Shown: piece by piece, positions 56,574 through 64,000 of the stretch
Layout: each line of letters starts with the position of its first letter
How positions within the stretch are numbered: the stretch's first letter is position 1
DNA from: Bacteroidia bacterium
GTDB lineage: Bacteria > Bacteroidota > Bacteroidia > JADZBD01
Length of the DNA stretch: 64,000 nt
Direction of reading: 5' to 3'
Assembly (NCBI GenBank): GCA_020852255.1
Contig: JADZBD010000018.1
Span: 60,842 to 124,841, forward strand
Position numbers and translations under genes: made by a program
Notes under the pieces: generated by a model
Told to the model about the DNA's origin: nothing
Database searches by the model: none
Seen by the model: the letters and a program-made list of their open reading frames with translations, nothing else

Positions 56574-57065
56574 ATGAAGTTCAACGTACTAAGCATTATT
56601 CTGGGCGCAGTTTGCCTGCTGGCTTCATGCTCAGGGGATACGAAAGAGGGTGCAGACACCGTGCCCGGGTCAATCATAGATTCAACACATGCTGAAACCG
56701 GAGAGCCCTGGACCACAGAACAGCTGATCTCTCCTAAGGCTCTCGCAGAGTCCGTTCAGGGCGGCAACGCTCAGATGCCGGTGATTTTCAGCATTGGACC
56801 ATCCGGCCTCATTAAGTACGCAATTGAGATCGGTCCGGCTCAGGACGAGGAAAACCTTCTGAAACTGAAGTCAGAATTGACAAAAATTCCCAAGGATACT
56901 CAAGTGGTAATTTACTGCGGATGCTGCCCCTTCGCAGACTGCCCCAACATCCGGCCCTCATTTAAACTCCTCAATGAAATGGGATTCACGAATCACCGCC
57001 TGCTGGATATTCCCCAAAACCTGAAAGTTAACTGGATAGATAAGGGATATCCAATGGCGGAGTAA
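56574..57065 (+). CDS. Rhodanese-like lipoprotein
   Basis: 163 residues from ATG 56574. Lipobox LLASCS, then a rhodanese-like domain: ISPKALAESVQ, VIFSIGPSGLIKYAIEIGPA, DTQVVIYCGCCPFADCPN with the loop Cys (YCGCCPF), and GFTNHRLLDIPQ. The loop holds three Cys, unlike the usual CxxGxR loop, so ordinary sulfurtransferase activity is uncertain. It marks the return to core-like sequence after the island. Confidence 0.7.
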   Translation: MKFNVLSIILGAVCLLASCSGDTKEGADTVPGSIIDSTHAETGEPWTTEQLISPKALAESVQGGNAQMPVIFSIGPSGLIKYAIEIGPAQDEENLLKLKSELTKIPKDTQVVIYCGCCPFADCPNIRPSFKLLNEMGFTNHRLLDIPQNLKVNWIDKGYPMAE

Positions 57066-57159
57066 GTTATCTTACCTGCACTTCCTTAATGGATAGGCGT
57101 ACAAAGAGAAGAAGTCTTTGCTGCGGTTTGAGATGAGTGATAGGTGGATTGGTCTTATA

Positions 57160-57543
57160 TTAATCATTAAATGTTTCCGGTGCCTGTTCCATTTCCTGAG
57201 CTGTTTGATTTTGCTTGGCAAGTGTCCATCCGTCTGTGGCAGTTGTTTCCAGCCAGTTTTTACCGGACTTTCTGAAAACCTGAACGGAGAGTCCGTACAC
57301 ATCCCTGAACCCGGCTTCGAGTTCACCTACGGTCATTTCCGGTGAAACGGTCAGTGTCCCTTTATTATGCTGAATACGACATTCCCCAAGTGTTTTTGAA
57401 TCGGAATTCATCAGTTTTTTCGGCGAGGGAGCACCCTCCTTATGCGGTTTGCTAAAGAATTCCAGTTTCAGACAAGGAAACACTTCCTGGAATTCCTCCT
57501 TAATCGCATGAATCTTTCGATGATCGTTAATGGTGATTTTCAT
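57160..57543 (-). CDS. Hypothetical protein, conserved-looking
   Basis: 127 residues, mixed alpha/beta: MKITINDHRKIHAIKEEF, CRIQHNKGTLTVSPEMTVGE, FRDVYGLSVQVFRKSGKNWL. It looks like a compact folded domain that I have seen annotated only as hypothetical in Bacteroidota. No TM or catalytic motif. Confidence 0.6.
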   Translation of the reverse strand: MKITINDHRKIHAIKEEFQEVFPCLKLEFFSKPHKEGAPSPKKLMNSDSKTLGECRIQHNKGTLTVSPEMTVGELEAGFRDVYGLSVQVFRKSGKNWLETTATDGWTLAKQNQTAQEMEQAPETFND

Positions 57544-57637
57544 AGTGGATTATTTGACTCAAAATTCGGCATCAAAGGCATTGAAGATGAATGACTCCGG
57601 TCAAGTAACCGAATGACTTTTCTCAGTATATAATTTT

Positions 57638-57645
57638 TACCTTTG
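57638..57645 (+). promoter_or_regulatory. -7 box for MFS gene
   Basis: TACCTTTG, an exact TAnnTTTG, ends 6 bases before GTG 57652. The TTG start at 57643 overlaps the box and is therefore rejected; the transcript would be leaderless or nearly so. Confidence 0.5.
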
Positions 57646-57651
57646 CCGCCT

Positions 57652-58938
57652 GTGGAGAAAATATTTCCCAATAGAAAGGCCCTTCTTCTGGTGGTGGTTG
57701 CCTCTTTAGGCTATTTCGTGGATATCTACGATTTGGTTTTGTTCAATGTAGTGAAACGGGAAAGCCTGGAGTATATACGGGCATTGAAGGGCCTTGATTT
57801 TGTCGTCAAAGAAGAGGGGATTTTTCTGTTTAATATGCAGATGTTCGGTATGCTGGCGGGAGGAATTCTCTGGGGTATATGGGGAGATAAAAAAGGGCGC
57901 ATATCGGTACTCTTTGGTTCTATTCTGCTGTACTCGGCTGCCAACATCGCAAATGCTTTTACATTCGACCTGACTTCCTATGCGGTGGTCCGCTTTATCG
58001 CGGGAATCGGTTTAGCCGGCGAACTGGGTGCCGGAATTACATTGGTGGCAGAAACCTTACACAAAGAAAAAAGAGGCTATGGTACGATGATCATTGTAAC
58101 CTTTGGCGCTTTAGGTGCTGTTCTGGCGTCACAGGTGGCTGATAAGGGTGCATGGTTTGCCGGTATTTTTCAGAACATTACGGGTTTCGCCATTCAAAAC
58201 TGGCAGGTAGCGTATCTGGTCGGCGGCGGACTCGGACTGCTTTTACTTATCCTTCGTATTGGTACGCTTGAATCCGGCATGTTCCATAGTATGAAGCAGA
58301 GCAGCGTCAGAAAAGGTGATATACGGATACTTTTTAACAACAGAAAGCGCTTTCAAAAATATCTGAAATGTATTCTTATTGGTCTTCCCATCTGGTACAC
58401 GATCGGTGTATTAATCGCTTTGTCGGAAGATTATTTTTCAAAGGAATTCGGAATTGAAGGAATTAAAAACGGAACAGCGATTATGTATGCCTACATTGGA
58501 TTGTCTGTAGGAGATTTGCTGTCTGGAATGATCAGTCAGTTTCTGCGGAGCCGGAAGAAAGTGGTTTACATTTACCTTGTGTTATCGCTGCTGCTAATCC
58601 TTGTCTTTCTTTTCGGAATGAATGGTGCTTCCACGTCCGTGTATTACCTGATGTGTTTTCTGCTGGGAACTGCAACAGGATATTGGGCGATATTCGTCAC
58701 GATTTCTTCGGAGCAGTTTGGCACAAACATCCGCTCTACCGTTACGAACACTGTTCCCAACTTTGTACGCGGATCCGTTCCTCCGATTACCAATGCGTTT
58801 AAATACCTGGTTATACCTGTTGGAACGGTATCTTCTGCACTCATCGTGGGCGCGGTTTGTCTGGCGCTGGCTTTTTGGGCCACCTGGTCCATTAAAGAAT
58901 CTTTTTCGGAAGATCTGGATTATGTGGAGGAATGCTAA
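57652..58938 (+). CDS. MFS transporter (sugar/metabolite:H+ symporter type)
   Basis: 428 residues from GTG 57652 (VEKIFPNRK). About 12 membrane helices. GILWGIWGDKKGRISVLFGS after helix 2 is the classic MFS G-x-x-x-D-x-x-G-R-K/R signature, and RFIAGIGLAGELGAGITLVAE is typical of metabolite:H+ symporters. The substrate is not known. It is a single gene with its own promoter. Confidence 0.85.
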   Translation: MEKIFPNRKALLLVVVASLGYFVDIYDLVLFNVVKRESLEYIRALKGLDFVVKEEGIFLFNMQMFGMLAGGILWGIWGDKKGRISVLFGSILLYSAANIANAFTFDLTSYAVVRFIAGIGLAGELGAGITLVAETLHKEKRGYGTMIIVTFGALGAVLASQVADKGAWFAGIFQNITGFAIQNWQVAYLVGGGLGLLLLILRIGTLESGMFHSMKQSSVRKGDIRILFNNRKRFQKYLKCILIGLPIWYTIGVLIALSEDYFSKEFGIEGIKNGTAIMYAYIGLSVGDLLSGMISQFLRSRKKVVYIYLVLSLLLILVFLFGMNGASTSVYYLMCFLLGTATGYWAIFVTISSEQFGTNIRSTVTNTVPNFVRGSVPPITNAFKYLVIPVGTVSSALIVGAVCLALAFWATWSIKESFSEDLDYVEEC

Positions 58939-59004
58939 ATCTTCATTTTAACTTTTAAGCGTAACTTTACAGGAAGAATTTCACGAAAAACCGAATCGTT
59001 TACA

Positions 59005-59373
59005 ATGAAGGGAACTGTCAGATTAACCATACTGTTCATTAGTGGATTGCTTCTGATCGTTACGCTGAGCACCTGTACAAAGGATGTGGGTCCGTCAGCC
59101 GCCATGGCCTGTTCCAGTCTTTCTCATGAATGGACCGCTGACGTACAGCCCCTGATCAATACTTATTGTGCTACCCCGGCCTGTCACGACGCCAGTTTCA
59201 GTTCCGCCAACTATTTGGACTATACAGGAGTTAATGCCTCTGTTCTGTCCGGTTCTTTGCAAGAAAGATTATTTGAATTGGGAAACATGCCTCCTGCCAG
59301 TTCACCGCAACTTCCGGTAGCTGATCAGCAGCGAATTCGCTGCTGGATAGAGGCAGGAGCCCTGGAAAATTAA
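59005..59373 (+). CDS. Lipoprotein with cytochrome-c-like haem motif variant
   Basis: 122 residues. Lipoprotein signal (LLLIVTLSTC) and then a short domain with WTADVQPLINTYCATPACHD: a C-x4-C-H haem-attachment variant in place of CxxCH, and a later Met in LGNMPPASS that could be the sixth haem ligand. QQRIRCWIEAGALEN at the end is typical of small Bacteroidota/Planctomycete cytochrome c-like lipoproteins. The haem is not proven. It is 3 bases upstream of the next gene. Confidence 0.65.
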   Translation: MKGTVRLTILFISGLLLIVTLSTCTKDVGPSAAMACSSLSHEWTADVQPLINTYCATPACHDASFSSANYLDYTGVNASVLSGSLQERLFELGNMPPASSPQLPVADQQRIRCWIEAGALEN

Positions 59374-59376
59374 TGT

Positions 59377-59736
59377 ATGGGCGTTACGGTGGTTATTGGT
59401 GCATCTGAAGATCCTTCCCGTTATTCGTGGAAAGCAGTTACACGTCTCGCTGCTGCGGGGGAAGTCGTTTACCCCTTAGGAATTAAAAATGGTGTCATAT
59501 CCGGGTTAACTATTCATACGGATCGTCCGCGCCCTGAAAAAGTAGACACGGTAAGCCTCTATATATCCCCGCGGCATTTGCCGGAATGGGAGGATTATAT
59601 CTTGTCTCTGAAGCCTAAACGCCTCATTTTCAATCCTGGAACGGAGGAGGCGGGATTCAGGGAGATTGCCAGGAAAGCCGGAATTGAGGTACTGGAAGCC
59701 TGTACCCTCGTTATGCTTTCAGTCGGGAATTACTGA
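59377..59736 (+). CDS. CoA-binding (Rossmann) domain protein
   Basis: 119 residues. TVVIGASEDPSRYSWKAVTRL at the N-terminus and VDTVSLYISPRHLPEW, RLIFNPGTEEAGF later match the small CoA_binding_2 family. Such proteins probably bind CoA or a similar nucleotide; the role is unknown. It is co-transcribed with the preceding lipoprotein (3-base gap) and lies just upstream of the trp promoter. Confidence 0.8.
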   Translation: MGVTVVIGASEDPSRYSWKAVTRLAAAGEVVYPLGIKNGVISGLTIHTDRPRPEKVDTVSLYISPRHLPEWEDYILSLKPKRLIFNPGTEEAGFREIARKAGIEVLEACTLVMLSVGNY

Positions 59737-59741
59737 ACAAA

Positions 59742-59774
59742 TTTGGAAGTTTGAACAAAAGGGCTATATATTTG
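59742..59774 (+). promoter_or_regulatory. Promoter of the trp operon
   Basis: TTTG (59742-59745), a 21-base spacer and TATATTTG (59767-59774) fit the Bacteroidota consensus. The start site would lie near 59780, at the leader-peptide ATGs. Confidence 0.65.
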
Positions 59775-59778
59775 CCGA

Positions 59779-59826
59779 ATGAAAATGAACAAGAATAACT
59801 GGTGGTGGCTGTCAACTCATAGTTGA
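59779..59826 (+). CDS. trpL: trp leader peptide
   Basis: Encodes MKMNKNNWWWLSTHS, 15 residues with three consecutive Trp codons (59800-59808), then TGA. A second ATG at 59785 may be the real start because the promoter is so close. A hairpin (59808-59831) overlaps the last Trp codon and stop, and the attenuator follows. Ribosome stalling at the Trp codons when Trp-tRNA is low would favour read-through into trpE. Confidence 0.85.
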   Translation: MKMNKNNWWWLSTHS

Positions 59827-59831
59827 GCAGC
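59808..59831 (+). promoter_or_regulatory. Leader pause hairpin
   Basis: GCTG-TCAACT pairs with AGTTGA-CAGC around a CAT loop with one bulged G. It starts at the end of the Trp codon run and includes the leader stop, as expected for the pause structure of an attenuator. Confidence 0.6.
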
Positions 59832-59854
59832 TCTGTCGTTATTAAACTATATCA

Positions 59855-59887
59855 CGCCCGCTGTTCTTTACAGCGGGCTTTTTTTTT
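59855..59887 (+). terminator. trp attenuator terminator
   Basis: GCCCGCTG (59855-59862) pairs with CAGCGGGC (59871-59878), followed by nine T. It lies between the leader peptide and trpE (ATG 59895), so transcription stops before trpE unless the structure is prevented. Confidence 0.9.
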
Positions 59888-59894
59888 GAGAAAA

Positions 59895-61313
59895 ATGGAA
59901 ATGAAATACAATGTAAAAATACACCGCCAGTTGGCAGATACTCTTACCCCGGTGGGTCTTTACCTTCTTTTGAGGGATAAATACCGCCGCACATTGTTGT
60001 TTGAGAGTTCGGATTATCATGGTGAAGAGAACAGCTTTTCATATATCTGTTGTGAGCCACTGACAGAATTTGTCTTCACAGGCCGGGAGGCAATTCTCCG
60101 GCAGCAGAGTGAAATTCACAAAACAACTGTGATTGATTTTAAACATGCCCTAAAAGAATACATGGGCATGCACCTACAATCCGGAGCGGAAGCCTCACCG
60201 GTGAATGGCATCTACGGATATATTTCTTATGAGGCAGCAGCCTGTTTTGACTCTTCTCTGAAGTTCAGGGAAAAGCCTGGCACAGGAATACCATTGGCGC
60301 AGTATGCTTTTTACCGGTTTGTTATCGGGATCAATCATTTTAACAGTGAATTATTTGTTGTTGAAAATATTCCGGAGGGAGCTTCTTCTCAGATGGAAGC
60401 TTTTATCGCTGATCTTAACCCGCGCTATGTCCCGGAATTTCCTTTTTCAGTAAACGATGAGGTGCTTCCTTCCATGCCGGATGAAGCTTACCGGAACATG
60501 GTTTCCGCAGGAAAACGGGAATGCCGTCAGGGAAATGTTTTTCAGGTGGTTTTATCCAGACAATTCAGCGTACCTTTTTCCGGTGATGAGTTCAATGTGT
60601 ACCGGGCCTTGAGAAACATTAATCCTTCACCCTATCTGTTCTATTATGACGGAGGTGATTTTCGCATCTTCGGCTCTTCGCCGGAAGCGCAGTTAGTGGT
60701 AAAGGAGAAGAAAGCGTATATCTTTCCGATCGCAGGAACATTTCGCCGTACTGGAAATGCAGTTGTTGATATGAAAAGAGCAGAGGAATTAAAAGCGGAT
60801 CCTAAGGAGAATGCGGAGCATATGATGCTGGTTGATCTTGCCCGTAATGACCTGTCTGTATGCTGTAACGGGGTGAGCGTGGAAAGTCTGGCAGAGATAC
60901 AGTTTTATTCGCATGTGATTCATATGGTATCGAAAGTGAGCGGGAAGCTCAGAGATTTTGTTCACTCCGTGGATGTACTGGCCGCTACCTTTCCGGCAGG
61001 AACACTCTCGGGAGCGCCTAAATTCAGAGCGATGCAATTAATCGATGAGCTGGAGACAGAAAAAAGAGAATATTACGGCGGGGCCTTAGGATTCCTTGGA
61101 TTTAACGGTGAGGTCAATAAATGTATTATCATTCGTTCGTTCCTTTCCCGGAATAATACGTTGTCTTTCAAAGCAGGCGCCGGAATTGTAATAGCCTCCG
61201 AAGAAAGCGGTGAACTGGAAGAAGTCAACAACAAGCTTTCCGCCCTGCACAAAGCGCTGAAGGGCTTTGCTGGTAATAAGTACATCCTTACGAACGAACT
61301 TCAATCTGCCTGA
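59895..61313 (+). CDS. trpE: Anthranilate synthase component I
   Basis: 472 residues; converts chorismate to anthranilate with ammonia supplied by TrpG. The chorismate-binding C-terminal half shows GNVFQVVLSRQF, PYLFYYDGGDFRIFGSSPE, FPIAGTFRRTG, ENAEHMMLVDLARNDLS, FPAGTLSGAPKFRAM and the closing AGAGIVIASEESGELEE. The N-terminal LFESSDYH region corresponds to the Trp feedback site. ATG 59895 starts just after the attenuator; the longer frame runs through it. trpG begins two bases after its stop. Confidence 0.97.
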   Translation: MEMKYNVKIHRQLADTLTPVGLYLLLRDKYRRTLLFESSDYHGEENSFSYICCEPLTEFVFTGREAILRQQSEIHKTTVIDFKHALKEYMGMHLQSGAEASPVNGIYGYISYEAAACFDSSLKFREKPGTGIPLAQYAFYRFVIGINHFNSELFVVENIPEGASSQMEAFIADLNPRYVPEFPFSVNDEVLPSMPDEAYRNMVSAGKRECRQGNVFQVVLSRQFSVPFSGDEFNVYRALRNINPSPYLFYYDGGDFRIFGSSPEAQLVVKEKKAYIFPIAGTFRRTGNAVVDMKRAEELKADPKENAEHMMLVDLARNDLSVCCNGVSVESLAEIQFYSHVIHMVSKVSGKLRDFVHSVDVLAATFPAGTLSGAPKFRAMQLIDELETEKREYYGGALGFLGFNGEVNKCIIIRSFLSRNNTLSFKAGAGIVIASEESGELEEVNNKLSALHKALKGFAGNKYILTNELQSA

Positions 61314-61314
61314 T

Positions 61315-61884
61315 ATGTCAATTCTCGTACTTGATAATTACGATAGTTTTACCTACAACCTGGTGCATTACATTGAGCAGGTAACAGACGAACCTGTGGA
61401 AGTATTCCGTAACGATGCCATTTCGGTAGAAGAGACGGGAAGGTTCAGTAAGATACTACTATCACCGGGACCCGGAATCCCTTCGGAGGCAGGAATAATG
61501 AAGCGTCTGATCGAGACCTGTGGTGCTACGCACAGCATTTTAGGAGTATGTCTTGGTTTGCAAGCTATTGGTGAAGTTTACGGCGGAAGAATTGTGAATC
61601 TGGAGAAAGTTTATCATGGGGTAGCAACCCCCGTGGATGTGCACGGGGATTCTTCTTTATTCAAAGGAATTCCCCACTCTTTTAATGCCGGCCGGTATCA
61701 TAGTTGGGTGGTGGATTTGAATAGTCTGCCGGAAGAACTGGAGGTAACAGCCACCGACCGTGAGGGCAGGGTGATGTCGCTTTGTCACAAGAAATATAAT
61801 GTACGGGGCGTACAGTTTCACCCGGAGAGTATCCTGACTGAACACGGATTACAACTTATCAGAAACTGGACTGAAATAGAATGA
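61315..61884 (+). CDS. trpG: Anthranilate synthase component II (glutamine amidotransferase)
   Basis: 189 residues; class I glutaminase that delivers ammonia to TrpE. ILVLDNYDSFTYNLVHY at the start, the oxyanion region LLSPGPGIPSEAG, catalytic Cys in LGVCLGLQAIGE and catalytic His in VRGVQFHPESILTEHG are all present. ATG 61315 is two bases after the trpE stop, and the stop overlaps trpD. Confidence 0.97.
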   Translation: MSILVLDNYDSFTYNLVHYIEQVTDEPVEVFRNDAISVEETGRFSKILLSPGPGIPSEAGIMKRLIETCGATHSILGVCLGLQAIGEVYGGRIVNLEKVYHGVATPVDVHGDSSLFKGIPHSFNAGRYHSWVVDLNSLPEELEVTATDREGRVMSLCHKKYNVRGVQFHPESILTEHGLQLIRNWTEIE

Positions 61885-62870
61885 AAGAAGCTTTAACTAC
61901 CCTTTTTGCTCATAGAACGCTCAGCCGGGAAGAAGCATGTAATTCACTCACGGCAATCGCTTCCGGGGAGATGAACCAGTCGCGTATGGCTGCTTTCCTG
62001 ACCGCATATATTATGCGGACTCCGGCAACAGAAGAACTGCAGGGATTCAGATCTGCGTTGTTGAACCTCTGCCTTCCGGCAGATCTTGGAGGTATTCCTG
62101 TGATAGATCTCTGCGGAACCGGTGGTGATGGAAAAAACACTTTTAACATTTCTACCCTTGCAGCTTTTGTTGTTGCTGGTGCTGGAGTTAAGGTGGCTAA
62201 ACACGGGAATTATGGCGTTAGCTCCGTTAGCGGCTCATCCAATGTACTGGAAGCGATGGGCGTGAAATTCACCAATCAAAGTTCTGTCTTGCGGTGTCAG
62301 CTGGAAAAAGCAGGCATCTGTTTTCTGCACGCCCCGCTTTTTCACCCGGCGATGAAAAGCATAGGACCCGTAAGGAAAGAGTTGGGAGTCAAAACATTTT
62401 TTAATATGCTCGGTCCGCTGGTAAATCCGGCCCGCCCGTATTATCAGTGCACAGGTGTTTACAGCATGGAAATGGCGAGGCTCTACCGCTACATACTTTC
62501 AGCGGATGAAGGCACTTTCAATGTCGTGCATACCTATGATGGCTATGATGAGATTTCGCTGACAGGAGCCGTGAAAGTTTTCTCTCGAACCGGAGAAAGA
62601 ACTTTGTCTCCGGAAGATTTTGGATTTCCAAATTGTAATCCGGGGGCGATCCATGGAGGAGACAGCGTTGCAACGGCCGTTGCCATTTTCCGGAATGTGC
62701 TGGAGGGAAGTTGTCCGCAGGAACACCGGAATGTTGTACTCGCCAATGCAGCTCTTGCCATATCAGGGGCTTTGAACAAGGATTATGCTGAGGCACTTGA
62801 AATGGCAGTGGAGTCACTTAGCCAGGGAAAAGCACTTAAAGCACTGCAAACATTATTGACCCATGGCTGA
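61881..62870 (+). CDS. trpD: Anthranilate phosphoribosyltransferase
   Basis: 329 residues; joins anthranilate to PRPP. The PRPP/anthranilate-binding sequences DLCGTGGDGKNTFNIST and VAKHGNYGVSSVSGSSNVLEAMG are intact, as is FFNMLGPLVNPA. Its start overlaps the trpG stop (ATGA) and its stop overlaps trpC, so the operon is tightly coupled. Confidence 0.97.
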   Translation: MKEALTTLFAHRTLSREEACNSLTAIASGEMNQSRMAAFLTAYIMRTPATEELQGFRSALLNLCLPADLGGIPVIDLCGTGGDGKNTFNISTLAAFVVAGAGVKVAKHGNYGVSSVSGSSNVLEAMGVKFTNQSSVLRCQLEKAGICFLHAPLFHPAMKSIGPVRKELGVKTFFNMLGPLVNPARPYYQCTGVYSMEMARLYRYILSADEGTFNVVHTYDGYDEISLTGAVKVFSRTGERTLSPEDFGFPNCNPGAIHGGDSVATAVAIFRNVLEGSCPQEHRNVVLANAALAISGALNKDYAEALEMAVESLSQGKALKALQTLLTHG

Positions 62871-63654
62871 CATATTGAAAGAGATCATAGATTTTAAAAG
62901 GAAAGAGGTTGAAGAACGAAAATCACTCTATCCCGTAAATCTTCTGGAACGCTCAGTCCATTTTCACGCTCCCACGGTAAGTTTGAGTCATTACCTGACG
63001 CGAACGGGCTCACACGGAATCATTGCTGAGTTTAAAAGAAAATCACCTTCAGGCGGTGCAATAAATATCCATGCCGACGTAGAACGAACCTCGATCGGAT
63101 ATATGATGGCCGGTGCCAGCGCTCTTTCAATACTGACCGATCAGCACTTCTTCGGCGGATCGAATAAGGACCTCGCATGTGCCAGAAAATACAATTATTG
63201 TCCGGTGCTGAGAAAAGATTTCATCATTGATGAGTACCAGGTGTTGGAATCAAGAAGCATCGGATCGGATGCGATTCTTCTTATTGCTTCTGTTTTAAGT
63301 CCAACCGAGGTTAAAAAACTTGGAGGTCTTGCCCGTTCATTGGGAATGGAAGTGCTGCTGGAAATTCACAACGAAAAAGAGACCGGCTATGTCTGTGACG
63401 AAGTTAACCTGGTGGGAGTAAACAACCGAAATCTGAAGAAGATGAGCGTGTCGTTGGAAGTGTCGGAGTCGCTCATACCCCGGTTGCCTCAGGATAGGCC
63501 CCGCATTTCGGAGAGCGGGATCAAGTCGGTGGAGGACGTGATCAGGTTACGAAAGGCGGGTTTTAACGGCTTTCTGATGGGTGAATTCTTTATGAGATTC
63601 GGCCGTCCTGAAAAAGCATGCGAACGATTTATTCAAACACTTTCCGAAGCATGA
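62863..63654 (+). CDS. trpC: Indole-3-glycerol-phosphate synthase
   Basis: 263 residues; TIM barrel closing the indole ring. IIAEFKRKSPSGG, ALSILTDQHFFGGS, VLRKDFIIDEYQV, LVGVNNRNLKK and RISESGIKSVEDV are diagnostic and contain the catalytic Lys and Glu positions. It overlaps trpD at the start by 8 bases and trpF at the stop (ATGA). Confidence 0.97.
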   Translation: MADILKEIIDFKRKEVEERKSLYPVNLLERSVHFHAPTVSLSHYLTRTGSHGIIAEFKRKSPSGGAINIHADVERTSIGYMMAGASALSILTDQHFFGGSNKDLACARKYNYCPVLRKDFIIDEYQVLESRSIGSDAILLIASVLSPTEVKKLGGLARSLGMEVLLEIHNEKETGYVCDEVNLVGVNNRNLKKMSVSLEVSESLIPRLPQDRPRISESGIKSVEDVIRLRKAGFNGFLMGEFFMRFGRPEKACERFIQTLSEA

Positions 63655-64000
63655 GACTGAAGGTTTGCGGCTTGCGGGATCCGGAAAATATTGAAGCTGT
63701 TGCGCAGCTGCGGCCGGATATGATCGGATTTATTTTTTATCGGAATTCTCCACGCTATGCGGGGGAGATGCCCCGCGGAATTTTTACACCCGGCATCATT
63801 CGAGTGGGCGTTTTTGTAGATGCGGATCTTTCCGGCATTTTTAAAATCCGCGATTTATACAACCTGGATATGATCCAGCTCCATGGAAATGAATCTCCCG
63901 CATTTTGCAGGCAGCTGAAAAAAGAAACCAAAGTAATGAAAGCCATTGCCGTAACCTGTGCCGAAGATATCCGGTGCGCTGCGCAGTTTGAAGGAGAGGT
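63651..64000 (+). CDS. trpF: Phosphoribosylanthranilate isomerase, 5' part
   Basis: The first 116 codons are in the window; the gene runs off the end. MRLKVCGLRDPENIEAV has the catalytic Cys in the KxCG motif, followed by PDMIGFIFYRNSPRY, IIRVGVFVD and MIQLHGNESPAFC, all characteristic. It is coupled to trpC through ATGA. trpB and trpA would be expected beyond the edge. Confidence 0.95.
   Translation, partial: MRLKVCGLRDPENIEAVAQLRPDMIGFIFYRNSPRYAGEMPRGIFTPGIIRVGVFVDADLSGIFKIRDLYNLDMIQLHGNESPAFCRQLKKETKVMKAIAVTCAEDIRCAAQFEGE

Overview
The window is a Bacteroidota chromosome segment carrying a composite genomic island of about 39 kb. Evidence for the phylum is the gldF/gldG gliding locus next to dnaN, repeated Bacteroidota-type -7 promoter boxes (TAnnTTTG) with few Shine-Dalgarno sites, and the family make-up of the core genes. 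The order cannot be resolved from the sequence alone.

Left core (1-13383): the 3' part of comEC, a lipoprotein phosphatase, an Smr-domain protein, RNase P RNA (rnpB), dnaN, a DUF4340-gldG-gldF operon, an MFS transporter, miaA, a large membrane sensor with a SpoIIE-type phosphatase output, a small secreted protein, and tRNA-Ser(UGA), which marks the island's left edge.

Island part 1 (13384-35955, all on the minus strand): a large serine recombinase whose reading frame runs into the antisense of the tRNA, a RadA-like ATPase, a 1715-residue RadC/methyltransferase/strawberry-notch helicase fusion, and then about 18 tightly packed genes. These include many small single-membrane-span proteins, a lysis-like set (amidase, a second cell-wall enzyme candidate, peptidoglycan-binding protein, coiled-coil and holin-like proteins), annexin-like repeats, a transglutaminase-like protein, an LEA2-fold protein, and a cluster of beta-rich proteins that are capsid candidates. 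I see no terminase, portal, HK97-type capsid or tail genes. A tailless, membrane-containing provirus is therefore the working hypothesis. Its upstream end holds small HTH proteins, an XRE/ImmA-like regulator with a damaged zinc motif, and three non-coding arrays of degenerate repeats phased at almost exactly 10 bp.

Island part 2 (36098-47873, plus strand): a defence operon. An XRE controller has a promoter overlapped by an inverted repeat. Downstream lie type III Mod and Res, an OLD-family ATPase/TOPRIM nuclease plus UvrD-like helicase pair (Gabija-like), and a three-gene set of PD-(D/E)XK-like protein, unknown partner and NdpA-like nucleoid protein that may be an under-described defence system.

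Island part 3 and right edge (47964-56539): small membrane and secreted proteins, a KefB-type antiporter, an SdiA-regulated-like lipoprotein, then a decayed copy of the left edge (tRNA-like segment, same terminator, frameshifted recombinase tail). Beyond it a GT4 glycosyltransferase and GH130 phosphorylase are bracketed by two related promoter-to-hairpin cassettes.

Right core (56574-64000): a rhodanese-like lipoprotein, a hypothetical, an MFS transporter, a haem-like lipoprotein, a CoA-binding protein, and the start of a trp operon (leader peptide with three consecutive Trp codons and an attenuator, then trpE, G, D, C and partial F).
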